NCBI GenBank assembly: GCA_015501055.1
Contig: JADNYV010000137.1
Location: forward strand, 1-64,000
Length of the DNA: 64,000 nucleotides
From: Mucidula mucida
Taxonomy: Eukaryota > Basidiomycota > Agaricomycetes > Agaricales > Physalacriaceae
Reading direction: 5' to 3'
A program made the position numbers and the translations under genes. Shown here in pieces: positions 32,697 to 44,039 of this stretch. How positions within the stretch are numbered: position 1 is the stretch's first letter; each line of letters starts with the position of its first letter. The notes beneath the pieces are model-generated. The model worked only from the letters and a program-made list of their open reading frames with translations, was not told the origin of the DNA and did no database searches.

Positions 32697-35600
32697 AACT
32701 CATAGCAGGTCCTAAAAAAGCTGTCATGAGTCAGCCCATTCGGCGTGTTGTCTGGGATGTCCGATGTCAACTACTAAAAACCACTCTGGCATCTTCTTCT
32801 ATGAGGCGCTAGGCGGCCAACTGCCCAGTGGGCGATACTGTGGATCAGATGAGCACACTGCACTCGGACGTACATATACCAAGCTCTCACCTCACCCTGT
32901 CCAGCCACCGACATGCTTCCACGTTGTTTCCCGCAAAACTATTATCACACGAACGACAAATTGAGAGTCGAGACGCCATATCCAATTCGGCTATGTCGCC
33001 TCGGAGGGATACTACATACGTACCTGATGAACCCTCGGAGTATGCGAAGAGTCACCAGAATGAGTACACGATGACGCGCAGAGCACTACTTCTAGTGCTA
33101 TACCATCGAATTGGATGATGATTCAGGACCGACTCGGAATACGCGGTGGCGGACTTTCGACTGACGAGGATATTACTTGTATGTCCAAATCTAGAGCAGA
33201 GAATGAGGAAAGGCCTCTCCAAAGCTTGAATATTCCGCAGTCAAGAAAAAAACTGACACCGGATACATAATGTGACCGTATTCCGCTAGGCCAAGTGGGT
33301 ACGGAACATGTGCTTCATCGAGCGAATGGATATGTATATGCGTTTTTTCTTCTCGCTTTGTATCGCGGCTACCCTCAATGGAGGAAGAGGAGCTGTTCAA
33401 GAAGAGTACCCCTTCCAGGTACGTCACTGCACACGGTGCGTCTTTCATACGGACAAGAGGAAAGGGTGAGGCGGTAGGTCGATGCGACGACTTCTCCCCG
33501 CACTTCTTCATGGGAGGCGGGTGTCGAGGCGGCGTGTATCAACGATTGGGGGTGAAGAAGGGGGTAGGCTGAAAGAGGTGGGTGTGCTGGTCCGTATTCG
33601 CTGGGCAGCGGTGCAAGGGGCGAATACGGATAGCGCTGGGGTCCGAGTTGAAGACACCGAGGTGTTGTCAGAGCAGTGTGGGTGTTCTCGCTGCTGTTTG
33701 TTATACGAGGTGGTTTATTTGTTGTGTAGGTGGGACGTCGACGTGCCCTACACAACTCGATGGCAGGATGCTCCGTGTGCTCTGCCATTCATACCTGTCG
33801 GCAGACATCCTTCACCTGTGCTTCATGTAGTTTTGGACGTGTCCCGCACGATGGAAAAATCTATGACAAGAGTTCCGTTTGCACGCCGCCGTACGAGAAC
33901 TTACATACTAGCCTTTCAGTATCCTGTCGCCTCTTCCCGTGACAAAAAGGTATTGACGTCCCGACATCATGAGGCACCATACTCAGTAAGCTATGTGGAC
34001 TCGAAGGGTACACACGACCTGATGTGAAGTGCCACGGTACCATGGAGGGAATATACTGTCCGCAAAAAAGTCAAACGATAAGCGGCCTCGAAGGAAACTT
34101 GAGTCAGGGAACTTCTAGGTTTGATGAGCACCCGGGAGGCTTGAACGTTACAGTACCAGCTCCCTTGCCGAGAACAAGCATGGGTGCGTCTGATGTGGCG
34201 ACCTCTTCCTGCCAAAAAGAGAAGGACCCATTTCAGAGTGCATCGAGACAGCATATCCAGTAGGCTATCGTGCCTCGGAAGCAAAAGTACATACTACGTC
34301 GCTATGCCGGTTGCGGTAGACTGGGTGCTGAATGTGCTTGAAAGAATGCCAACCCAACACGAGGTCGGAGGGGTACAAAAAAAGCAGTTTCTATGAGAGG
34401 ACGAAAGCGCGCGCGGTACAGAGGAAGAGGTGAAGAAAGGACGTACCGACTACCTCCCGCAAAGGAAAGCCTGATCAAAGCCTTAGAGATGATGCCATAG
34501 CTATAATACCTACGTGCTACTCGGTGATTCTCAAACCGGTGTCGCGGACGACATTCCTACCACACAATCCTATATCCGATATTTACATGATACGAGTGAG
34601 TACGATGGAAAACAAATGCATTTGCCAATAAAAGAGGACCAGCAAAGACGGGGGCAAGCATACGCTTAAGGTGTAACAGATCCTCAGTCTTCTGTTATCA
34701 CCTTGACGTTAGCGAGAATTCCGAATCACGGACTCGCCTTGTTTCCTGATCTGACATTGGTGTCATGTCGTACGACAAGTAAGGAAGACACGAGAAGATG
34801 AGGTCGGACACCGCCGTGATAAGTTGGCTTGAGAATTTGAGAAATGATCTTTTGGACGACGAGTCTTCTGAGGCGCGTCATACAAGCGCGTCACTGTTGT
34901 TGAGCAAAAACGAAAAAAACACATATACCCTGGCCATGTTCCGCTAATCCATGTGGCTACTCACACAGTCCTGATCTATTCTCTATGAGGCGGGAGATGT
35001 AAATCTTAAAACAGACGATACCAAAGTCGATCGACTCCACGAGGATTGTCGGATTAAACGGTTTCCTGGTCCGATTTCGCTATCGTAGGAGAAATAAACG
35101 CAATGGTGAGTGGTAACTCGTGGAAATCTGGGCAGTCTCGGGAAATGGGAACACAATACGAGGGGGTATTTGGCGCGTCTGAGGCACGGAAAAGCACACC
35201 GAGTGCAAAGCTTCAAGCGAAAGCACCAAGAGACTGACACACAGACGGAGAACTGGAACATTGGAGAGATTTCCCAAGCCACAGAAAAGGGGCTGTCGCA
35301 AAGATAGAGAGAGAGAGTCGGCGTGTTTTTCAGTAGGGACGACAGGATGATGATGCAGGGAACGTACTCAGAGAATGGAAAGGCGACACATACCACAACT
35401 GGTAAACCCATTAGAATTTTGAACGAGAGCACCAAGATACGCATTCTGCGAAGTGCGTTTTCCGAAAGCAAGGACAAAAAATTACAGCGCCGAGTGTACC
35501 ACCTTCCCCTCTTTTTGTCAATGCAATGCGGACAGAGTTGCTATATCCGTTAGGACAAGAGGCCACAGACCGAAGACGTTCATCGGTATCTTCACGGTCG

Positions 35601-35929
35601 TATAGATTCGACGAGTGTATTCATGAGCGTGCGCAGCGAGGGCCGACGGCAAACAAGTACAATGCTTGTGATCTCTCTTGTTCAGCGACTGGTGCGTCAA
35701 AAAAAAAAATTCCGACGGTTGTCCTCACATCTGTCACTGACTGTTCATGTCCATTTCCTCTAGAAAATGATAGCGTCCGGTATCAATAATTTGCCGAGGA
35801 CTCAAGGCCGCACGACGTACTTGGAACACGTTGAGGACGACTAAACATGAAAAAGTCCTGATGCACATTCGTCATGGCAGTGTTATCCCATCCCATCTCT
35901 TCTCCTTTGAAATCTGACATTATTGAACT
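32697..35929. other. Long stretch without a supported gene
   Basis: Several ORFs of 60-180 codons occur on both strands (the longest plus frame is 33482-34027; the longest minus frames are 33375-33788 and 34983-35477). None has a recognisable domain, and opposite-strand frames overlap. Simple purine runs and TATA-like words are scattered. The segment around 35470-35600 is a diverged relative of 24600-24720. Confidence 0.45.
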
Positions 35930-36164
35930 ATGAATGCGACTTGGCCTAACGAGTCGAATCCCCCTGATGTCGATCGAAGAAGTTCAGGATGTCGTCGGCG
36001 TGACATCAATGAGTTTTCCCTTTAGAATCGGGACTCCTCCCCTTGACTTCTTTCCAACAGCGCTGCCTCCAGCCCGCCTATTCTCTGAGAATCTCTCTGC
36101 TATTTGCGTTCTGCAATACCTCTAGGCTCCGTCTCGCGTATCGCCTTTGAACGAGTTAGTTTAA

Positions 36165-36229
36165 AGGTATGTCGTTGGTGTCCTTATGTGCGCGTCTCAT
36201 CCCGCCTATGCTAATTTCACTCTCAGTAA
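36165..36229 (+). other. Probable 5' UTR intron
   Basis: GGTATGTCG near 36165 and TTTCACTCTCAG just before 36227 look like donor and acceptor immediately upstream of the ATG at 36233. Confidence 0.4.
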
Positions 36230-36232
36230 GCC

Positions 36233-37102
36233 ATGACCAACGACACCATCATCTCCTCGCCGGCGAACGGCGCCTCGAGATCAGCGATACGCCGTGCCTC
36301 TCTATTGCGGTTCCCAGACCCAACCATGAAAGGTGATCTGCTGGCGGGCTTTGGAACGCTCGCGGAGGATGTTTTATTCTATGCGACGATGGAGAGTCTT
36401 TTCGACCTGCCCTATATTCCTTTCGCCGAGAAAATCCTTCAAGAATATCCGAAGCTTCCATCCCATGTTCTAGAGGCGTTATACCACGGAAAGGATGTCC
36501 TTGGTTCCGCCCTACTCGCTTCCCCGTCTCTCAAAGAGAACACTATTCCGCCCAGATGTGCTCAGACTTCACCTCAGACCTCTCCTCGTCGTCGAACATT
36601 GACAGCCTCCAACTTTGATACACTGTCCGACTCAGTCGATTCAACAGCTTGCCTTTCGAAGCCTCAAATTCCCGAGCGCACTCCATCATTGACTAACTCC
36701 ATTACAACTTCTGGTTCCGACGATGAACTTTGCCCCGTCACGCCTCCAATTATGGCCGGCGACCTCGATATCGTTGGCGTCTTCTCCCCGCAATCGCCTT
36801 CTTCGAGAGTCGCAGATTCGAGCGTCATTCCAGAGAAGGCTATTTCGGTCGGCGACGCCACTATATCCATGCCATCCGTTGCACCAGAGAGGTCGAAAGC
36901 CGCTGGTATTCCATTTCATCTGTATTACGCCAATCCGGAAAGATCTGTGATGTCTCCGATGTATCGCACCAAGCCGAAAGGCTGGTCTTCCCTCTTCATT
37001 CCACCAGCAAGACGTGTTACACAGCGTCGGAACGTCAGTCCAGTAACTTCTCTCGGTGCGCAGCTAACAGAAAGGCCACGAGGTGAAGAGACACGCGTCT
37101 GA
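36233..37102 (+). CDS. Hypothetical protein, 289 residues
   Basis: A single open frame from ATG 36233 (context GCCATGA) to TGA 37102. The N-terminal 100 residues look structured (GDLLAGFGTLAEDVLFYATM, LPYIPFAEKILQEYPKLPSH). The rest is Ser/Pro/Thr-rich and probably disordered, with several SP sites (TSPQTSPRRR) suitable for proline-directed phosphorylation. No signal peptide, membrane segment or named domain. The length and smooth composition argue for a real gene. Confidence 0.7.
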   Translation: MTNDTIISSPANGASRSAIRRASLLRFPDPTMKGDLLAGFGTLAEDVLFYATMESLFDLPYIPFAEKILQEYPKLPSHVLEALYHGKDVLGSALLASPSLKENTIPPRCAQTSPQTSPRRRTLTASNFDTLSDSVDSTACLSKPQIPERTPSLTNSITTSGSDDELCPVTPPIMAGDLDIVGVFSPQSPSSRVADSSVIPEKAISVGDATISMPSVAPERSKAAGIPFHLYYANPERSVMSPMYRTKPKGWSSLFIPPARRVTQRRNVSPVTSLGAQLTERPRGEETRV

Positions 37103-37621
37103 CTGGTCTAGGCATGCGCAGAACTCCATTACATTACGAACTACATGATATGCGCGGCTTGGAGACTCTATTCCCATTTCTCTGCTTCCTACGTGTCGAA
37201 TAAGTACTCGATTTGTAAATTTCTGTTTAGGACCCTTGTAGATGGTAGCTTGATATCATTGTGATCCCTTTCTTCATGTTCAACGCTGGGATCCGGAACC
37301 ATTGGCATGAACTTCTCATTCTAGCGCGGATGGCGTAACAGTCCTTGACAGTCATGTCTTCTGTTTTAGATGCTCTCTACAGCCGACTGAAGCTCGTGGC
37401 ACGGACATCGCCCAAAAACAACTGGGCTCTTGTTGCGTGGGCGAATATTTTGACATGCGGGTGAGGCTTAGCGGTAGATGGAGGAATATTGAGGAGTAAG
37501 GTCAGTAGTCAACAGCAGAGCGTTAAAGTAAGCGAAAGTCCAGAGGACGAGTGTTTTACAGAGATTATACCCTCGCGTCAGAACATACGAAACGCGCTAC
37601 GTCTAAAAACACCTTCGCTCA
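37103..37621. other. Intergenic region between convergent genes
   Basis: No coding signal beyond short random frames. It contains the 3' ends of the two convergent genes. Confidence 0.4.
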
Positions 37622-38116
37622 TCAACAGCTACATCCACAGAACGAATTGCCAACACACCCCACCCCACACCCCAAAGTAACCCCACTGCAGTCCTGATAC
37701 GTCTCACACGTCGTCCAACTCCCGACCCCAAAATTATTCGCAAGCCAGCACCACTCCCCATTGTTCCCGCACACCTTCCAGCAATACTTTCCCGTTGGCC
37801 TGGAGCTACACCCATACGGCGCATCAGTGACACACGCGTCTGGGGCACGCCGCGTGAGCGAAGTGTCGAACGCGGGGTTCCGCGGGTGTGCGCGCGCAAG
37901 GCCGCCGTCTTCAAGCGTGAAGGGGTGGTTAGCGCATTTGCGGATATCGGTGGCGTTGGCCCCGGCGGGAAGGACATCCGGGACTTTCATGACGCCAAGG
38001 GCGCCGCATTCTTCTTCGATGGAAGTCGCGGTGGTGGTGGTGGTGGTCACGCTTGCAGCAGAGGCGCACAGGAATGTGGCAGCGACAGCGATGATGATGC
38101 TGGATAGGAATTTCAT
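37622..38116 (-). CDS. Small secreted cysteine-rich protein with dibasic processing site
   Basis: 164 residues, ATG at 38116, TGA at 37622. A signal peptide is clear (KFLSSIIIAVAATFLCASAA). A propeptide of about 70 residues ends in SLTRR, a Kex2-type dibasic site. The mature part has 12 cysteines in about 73 residues, with the motifs YGCSS, KYCWKVCGNNGEWCWLANN and a terminal CGCSC, so up to six disulfides are possible. Small secreted proteins of this kind occur in many fungi, with roles from antimicrobial activity to host interaction. No specific function can be assigned. A thin TATA-like sequence, TTTTATACTC, lies about 100 bp upstream. Confidence 0.8.
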   Translation of the reverse strand: MKFLSSIIIAVAATFLCASAASVTTTTTTATSIEEECGALGVMKVPDVLPAGANATDIRKCANHPFTLEDGGLARAHPRNPAFDTSLTRRAPDACVTDAPYGCSSRPTGKYCWKVCGNNGEWCWLANNFGVGSWTTCETYQDCSGVTLGCGVGCVGNSFCGCSC

Positions 38117-40034
38117 GATTTTCCTGTTATGAGCGGGTTAGAAGAAAAAGGTGAGATGTGGGGGTTTTACTTGTAGAGTGAAACTGTGGGACTCTGAGGC
38201 GACAAGACCTGTAGGGAGTGGTTTTATACTCTTTGATTTATCCAGTCGCGGGGATAGATGCGGAGGCCTTTATTCGTAAGTATCGTAAGCACTGTGTTCT
38301 TTCCGAGCTTTTCGTTGAGCAGCGTGATACAATGAATGACTCACATTCAAATATCGAAGGCAGTTTCCTGAATCGTCGGGACCAGCAACGGCTCGTGACC
38401 GTTCTCGCCGTTTTGGCTGGCATAGTTATGCTACTTGATCTGCATCCGTTTCACGGCTTTCTCCTCGAGCAGAGAGGATCTCCGAGACTCTACTCTGGGT
38501 GGTCGATACCGCGGAAAGAGGAACGAAGCTAGAGACGAGCCCAGCTATGTTGGGCTGTCATCCTTTCAGCGGTAGACGCGTTTGAAGACCTGAACAGAAA
38601 CAGTACTCCGGAGCATATCGAGGAGCACGGGACGAAGGAAGGAATACACGGAGTGGTTGGGTAATGTTTGACTTGGTGGCGGGCTGACCTGTAAAGTGTC
38701 AGACTGTTATCCCAACGAGAATCAGAAGGCGTACGGCGAGGATAGCCGACACGGATGCGAAGCGATATCGATATTCGTTGCATCCATATCATGAACGAAT
38801 ACCGAGTCATTATCCTTCGAGTATTTGATAAAGTAGGATCGAGAACGGCGCAAAGCGGGCTCAAAGTGGAACAAGGATGATTGAAGGAGAAGGTGGCGAG
38901 GCGATCATCGAGTCGCCATGATTTGCATTCGGGATGTAAAAAGGACAGAGGCGACCACGTCCTAAGAAGACGTTAGCAACCTTGCTGACTGACAAAGTTT
39001 ACAAAAAAGAGCACCGTTCAACGCTGCTAAGGAATATTATAGGCGGTAGACGAACGAGGGCGATCAGGGCGTGCTAACCTTTACGTTCCTCGAATACGGG
39101 GGGTTACAACGTGCAAGAGCTAACAAAAATGATGGGCTGACAGTCGATATTTTCGGAAGTGTTACAGCATTTAGTAAACCCGCGAGTACAAGGTACGTCC
39201 AATGGAATTCATGCTATGCCGGGTGGCACGGATTTGCCGCAGATGCCTGAGAGATGACACAGTACCTTCTCCGCTACACCAATCACAGAAGCGCGCACGG
39301 ATGGCACCGGCTGGCCAGGATGCTATCAGAAGAGAGACGACCAGACGGAGACCTTTGGAAATTGCCAGGTAGCGCGCGGTCATTCATGAAATGGATGGGT
39401 GCACTTCTTCGAGCCCCACCCGCGCAGTGTTTCCAGCAGCCCGTTATGCGGGAAGTAGTCGGATGGCAAGAGTTCGCCGCATCCCTGCTCTGGCAGATGC
39501 CGTACAGGTTTTATGTGCATAGCCGCAGGGGGGAGGCTTTCTCGTGCAAGAGAAAGGAGCAATCCCATCTATCGGAGGCCCAGAATAGAAGGACTTCGCG
39601 CCGAGGCTGATGACAGCTTACATGAAAGTCTCTGAAGGAGGGTATGGGCCGCACCAATCATGTGAAGGACATAACTGTGCGGAAGGATCCTGGTCCAATA
39701 GGCGCGCGTCGATATTGACCTGGGAGTATGAATGAAGCAGCGGAGAGGAGGTTTACTAACACAAAGTGGTACCTGTTGTTCAAGGGAAGTCGACGGCGTC
39801 TAACCGTGAGGTCAAGCGCTCTATGTCGTATAGCGGTTCTTGGAAACCTGCACCTATGGATGGCATGAACACAGTAGGCTCATGTTCGAGCGACATGCCT
39901 AGTTCATTCGGGACTGTCAAGCATATAGATTAATCCCAGAACACGGTGAAGACAGTACAACGCCGATGTAGCTAATTGGTTGGTTAGCGTAGCTGCACAA
40001 ACGAGCATAGAATTCACCAATGCGTCAACGGCAG
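38117..40034. other. Intergenic region, no supported gene
   Basis: Open frames (for example 38218-38532 plus, 39254-39610 plus, 38529-38864 minus) lack domains and splice support. One of these could be an orphan gene, but nothing distinguishes it from chance. Confidence 0.4.
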
Positions 40035-40779
40035 CTATCCCAAGCAGGTGAGTTCCGATATCTGATATAGGCACCGAGTCAGGACGCACCTCTCTATGTG
40101 CACGAATTCTGCATTGGCGAAAGCAGGTTCCGGCGTATCGACTTCCGGTGTCGAGGTGCATTTCGCGTCACGCAGCTCTGCGCAAAGTGGCGTCGCATAC
40201 TTTACCACAAAGCTGACGGCATGGACGGGCTCTAAGGTCTCCGTTAGAGCAAGCCACCTGTCGCGTCTCTTCATGGTAAAATTGATGGACAAGTTCGGCA
40301 TGATCAATTTGTCCTCTGTTGGTTTCGGAAGTTGCAGCACAACAGCGGATGCTTTGACCCGTAGTTCCTTCTCAGTTCCTTCTCAATTCTTCACGTTCAT
40401 GTCCGCTTGCTAGCCTGCATCTCACTCCTTGCGTTGAGCTCTTATCCGCCTTTTCCATGGGGAACTTACCGTGACGGGATTGAGCGCGCGCAAAAGCGTG
40501 TCGACCACTAATCGTGTCGTGCGGAAACCGCTTTGACATATCGGAATACGAGCAACGTGTCCAAGCTGCAGCCTCGTTGTTCGCATCTTCTATGATCCGG
40601 TATGCCTTGACGCGGTTTCCGAGACTTTGGTCTGACGAGGATTCTGGCTGAAAGATGAAGACTGTGAGACGAAGGGCCACGGATGAGTAGAAGGTGTCTG
40701 CGAGTTGTAGCTTGGACGAATCGAACACGCGATGGAATGGCTTCTTGTTTCCGATGATGCCACGACGGTGGAGATTCAT
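40035..40779 (-). CDS. Hypothetical two-exon protein
   Basis: Two open minus-strand stretches (40779-40372, then 40340-40035) contain protein-like sequence: LQLADTFYSSVALRLTVFIF with AYRIIEDANNEAAAWTRC, then PTEDKLIMPNLSINFTMKRR with HAVSFVVKYATPLCAELR. A short intron between them is plausible. No domain is recognised, and a competing plus-strand frame at 40096-40413 weakens the call. Confidence 0.35.
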
Positions 40780-41370
40780 AACGCGTTCAAATGATGATTT
40801 CTTTACCGGCTTCTAATCGTGACAGTTTTGCCGAGGTTCGTTTTTCCCAAGTCGAACTTCTCAGCTATTCTCAAAGGTCTCCTCTATGCAGTGTGTAATC
40901 AATGGAATGCATTCCTTTCCAGGAGGAAGACTCGCCTTCTCTCTGCTATAGGCTACTACGGTGCGTCAAACTCGAGGCGCGCGCCGCTAGACAATGTTCC
41001 TCTCGAGTTCGTCATGACCAGCACGCGAGAAAACCGTTTCATGTGCTCGGTAAGCTCTAGGTCTTCGTCACTTCACAACACCAGATATTCCCAAACCGAA
41101 TGTCGACAAGCCTTTCCTTGACTGTCAGCTCGGTTGTAGGCCACAGGCATTTGACCACCATTTTCTGTTCTGCGTGCCCTCTTCTCATATGCTGATATCA
41201 GTTACTTATCATTTATAGCTCATGCCGGCAGCTCCTGCCCTCCACGACAATTAAGCCTTCTACTTATCACCTCGTATCATTGCTTTAATCATTTCTTCAC
41301 GCAACCCGCCCTTCATAGATCCTTGATATCCGAACGATAAGCTTTCACAGAAGACTCGGATGCGAACTCC

Positions 41371-41528
41371 CTAATCAGCGACGTCTATTTCCGAATCCTC
41401 GTCCGCCATTGGATCGACTGCATGCTTCACTGTCAAGGCGGAGCCGCCTGGCGCATCCGGTGAAGGAGTGTAGAGGCCGTCTTCACGTTCCATGGACTGG
41501 GCGAACTTTTGAGGCGGTTTCACGCTGC
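41371..41528 (-). CDS. Possible C-terminal exon of an unknown protein
   Basis: After an acceptor-like GCGCAG at about 41529 (minus strand), the frame reads VKPPQKFAQSMEREDGLYTP and continues through an acidic tail ending DSEIDVAD and a stop (41371-41373). It looks like a genuine disordered C-terminus, but no upstream exon could be found. Confidence 0.3.
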
Positions 41529-41703
41529 GCGTGCGTCGCGATGGACTGGAGCCTTCATTTCACGACGGACATTGCCTGTAGATGAAACATGCTCTCTTTA
41601 CCACCGCGTATAAATCAGTCTTGGAGAGCAGAGGATGGGTCTCCCCAGACGACGAAGGACATCTGTTCAAGCTAGGCACATACACGAGCGCCACGACATC
41701 AGG

Positions 41704-42100
41704 ATGCCACCGAAGACTGGTACGTCTTTTCGCTCAAGTCTCTCTGTGACGCGGTGCTAATGGACGCGCAGAGGGAACAATCGGACTGAATAACTGTAAC
41801 GCGCCTTTTCATTTTGGTCGGACTTTCCATGTTGATCACTGTTTTATCTCTTCAGACCTCCAAGCCAAGGACAAACTGACCAGCCTCAGCTGGGTCGAGA
41901 CGCCGACTGGCCCACAAACCGCCATCGTCTGGGTCGCTGTCTGCAAGAGTAAGTAGTGATAGCGTCCATCTCTCTTCACGAATCAATAAATCTTTCCAGT
42001 TGATGGCGTCGAACGCGGTCGCGGCACTGGGGCACAGAAGTACGTCGCGAAGGACAACGCGGCGAACCAGGCCATTGCGTACTTGAAGAGTATGGAGTAG
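41704..42100 (+). CDS. 77-residue double-stranded RNA-binding motif protein
   Basis: Four exons: 41704-41719, 41772-41795 (24 nt), 41856-41948 and 42000-42100, all with GT-AG introns, total 234 bases (77 codons plus TAG). The product is almost entirely one dsRBM: GLNNYLQ at the start of helix 1, then LSWVETPTGPQTAIVWVAVC for the beta strands, and GTGAQKYVAKDNAANQAIAYL for loop 4 and helix 2, with the usual Lys and Ala positions (K-x-x-A-K-x-x-A-A). It should bind dsRNA in a sequence-independent way. No catalytic domain is attached. Because the exons are short, the gene is easily missed by ORF scans. Confidence 0.85.
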
Positions 42101-42554
42101 GATATGCATTCATTGGCTTTGAATTGCCCCCAGCACGCTGGTCGCTGTTGGCTCTTTTTTCCGGATTTACGCGTAGCAGGGTTTAGGTCTCTTGTAATAT
42201 ATTGATTTGGCGCCAAGAACACTTGTCTGCTGGTCTGCTAAACGGAATGCGCCTCAACTTCGGCTTTCCTATGTTCTTAAAGCATACTAATGCAGCAATC
42301 ATTGTTTTGCTTTGAAGACGCGTCGCATTGTCAGTCGGTCGGTAATCTGGAGAACGAGGCCGTTTGTTTCCAATCGCTGGGAAGGTATATCACGACTTCG
42401 CGGCGGCGTGAGTAATTTCCGGATACTTAGTATGTCCCGGATGTAGCGCCACCTCTTCTACCTCCCCAGCCTCTCCGGGTCCCTGCACGATGCCTGCCAG
42501 TACCACATCGGCAGCAGAGGATGTCCATTATGACGTCAAAGATGGTGACGATGA

Positions 42555-42750
42555 CCTACGTATTAGCTGGAAAAGCCAAAAACTTTGTTAAATGCAACGC
42601 ACAGTAGTGATGGCACCGACGATGGCCATGAATAACACTAGCAATCGCAGAGATGATAGCATTGATACCGCCGCCGATTGCACTGGAAATTGAGCCCTGG
42701 GAATCAACTGTGAACAACTGGCAGATACCACTGATAGACAAACGTACCAT
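42555..42750 (-). CDS. Small hydrophobic protein, probably frameshifted
   Basis: From about 42690 the minus strand encodes GSISSAIGGGINAIISAIAS, typical of a small membrane-associated protein common in fungi (repeated hydrophobic SAI/MAI units). After ASVI the frame becomes His/Arg-rich, but shifting by one base gives MAIVGAITTVRCI and a stop, which fits the family better. Either a 1-base insertion or a small intron is present. The ATG at 42750 may be followed by an intron (GTACGT to GCCAG). Confidence 0.4.
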
Positions 42751-43136
42751 GTTAATAAGAGAATTGTTCGTATGATTTGGGTATGCGAGTGCGTTCGATA
42801 TTACTTCAATGACAACGATTGATCAAAAGGAGGGAGGCCGAGGAGTTGTACGCCCCATGACATCTTGACATGCGCCTGGATATACTCCCTCGACAAGTTG
42901 TTGAAGGGGTTTATCCAGGACGTGGACTTACATTTCGCATCAGTATCCGCACAGGCAAACGACCTAACCTGAAGATGATGGGTGTTTCGACTGAGAGTTG
43001 CACTGTTGACTACCTGACCATATCTTCAGAGTACTTCGGTTAGATTTCCTGCGCCGATAGAATCACCAAGGAACTCCGAATGTCACAGGCACGCGCTTTG
43101 GAGACGTCCTGCTCTCGGAGTAGCGCACCCGTTATA

Positions 43137-43260
43137 CTGTAGTGTTTCGACCGGATATTGGCATATCGCGTCACACCGGTCGACGAAGCGAACCTATACA
43201 TATCCCATATCGCGTCACGGTGCCTATGAGCCAGATACACCCACATCAGCAAACTAACAC
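43137..43260 (+). repeat. Relic of TA-inserted MITE family
   Basis: Begins TA then CTGTAGTGTTTCGACCG, identical in its first 17 bases to the intact MITE at 61262-61505. It then follows it loosely (repeated ATATCGCGTCAC versus ATAACGGGTCAC; GAAGC.AA.CTATA.ATA). The right terminus was not found. Confidence 0.65.
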
Positions 43261-43264
43261 GTAC

Positions 43265-43400
43265 TTGGCATGGCTACTTATGCTACTTGGCCAAGTAGAT
43301 AAGTGTCATAAGTAGAAAAGACGATGACACTTAGCTACGCTAGGTCGACTTGCGTATCTAAGTGTATTTTTACTTGCCTAAGTAGGTTTATTCATAAAAT
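43265..43400. repeat. Cluster of CTACTTA/TAAGTAG palindromes
   Basis: Multiple inverted copies of short words (CTACTTATGCTACTTGG then CCAAGTAGATAAGTG; CATAAGTAG; GACACTTAGCTAC; CTTGCCTAAGTAG). The first pair would form a hairpin of about 14 bp. No coding. Confidence 0.5.
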
Positions 43401-43638
43401 ACGGGATAAAATACCGGCACGTCGAAACAGAGATCTCAGAGATCTGGAGAGATCTCCCCGTCCAAATTGGAGCGACCAAGCCGGAACTGTTGATCGGGAA
43501 GACCTCGCCCGATTGTTGGTAGTGTTCGCCACCCTGGATTTGATCTTAAATCCGGACACGAGGTTCTTGGGCGGCCGACATGGGCTGATCCACGAAATCC
43601 AGACATGAGTGAGGACCACTTCTGTGAGAGAATTGCAA

Positions 43639-43790
43639 GCTGCTATGGTGTAACCGTTTAGGTGGCGTTGTCTTAGAAAGAGAAGGTGTCCGGTTCAATT
43701 CCGAGCTGAGACGATGCATTTTGGTACGACCGCGTGCAATGACGCACTTCGATGTCCGTTTTGTTGGAAACGGACATTATCGCTGAGTCG
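43639..43790 (+). repeat. tRNA-related, SINE-like sequence
   Basis: An A-box-like TGGTGTAACCGTTTAGG at 43646 and a B-box-like GGTTCAATTCC at 43692 are spaced as in a tRNA. The acceptor and anticodon stems do not pair well. A hairpin follows (TGTCCGTTT ... AAACGGACA, about 43753-43776). This fits a tRNA-derived SINE head or decayed tRNA. Confidence 0.35.
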
Positions 43791-44039
43791 GTCACGTCGC
43801 GGAGTCCTTGAACTGCTCTTCCTATACATTGAAGTCGTTTGCCAGAAGCCCTTCGCATGCATTGATATCTTGTCCAGTTTCTCAATATACATCCTTTATT
43901 TCGTGCCTACAAGAGTGCATGCTTGAGCTCACCACACTGGTGCTACTATATGTCCTCAAAATACTGAGCCTTCTGCTAATCAAGTTGGCGGTACAACGTC
44001 GCGTGTTTGACCTCACACGTCACCAATAAAGAATGCCAA

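Noticed and set aside
33482..34027. 181-codon plus-strand ORF
   Set aside because: No domain, overlaps an open minus frame of similar length and quality, and no promoter or splice evidence favours either.
43639..43712. Functional tRNA
   Set aside because: The 7-base acceptor segments are not complementary and the anticodon stem has mismatches; kept only as a SINE candidate.
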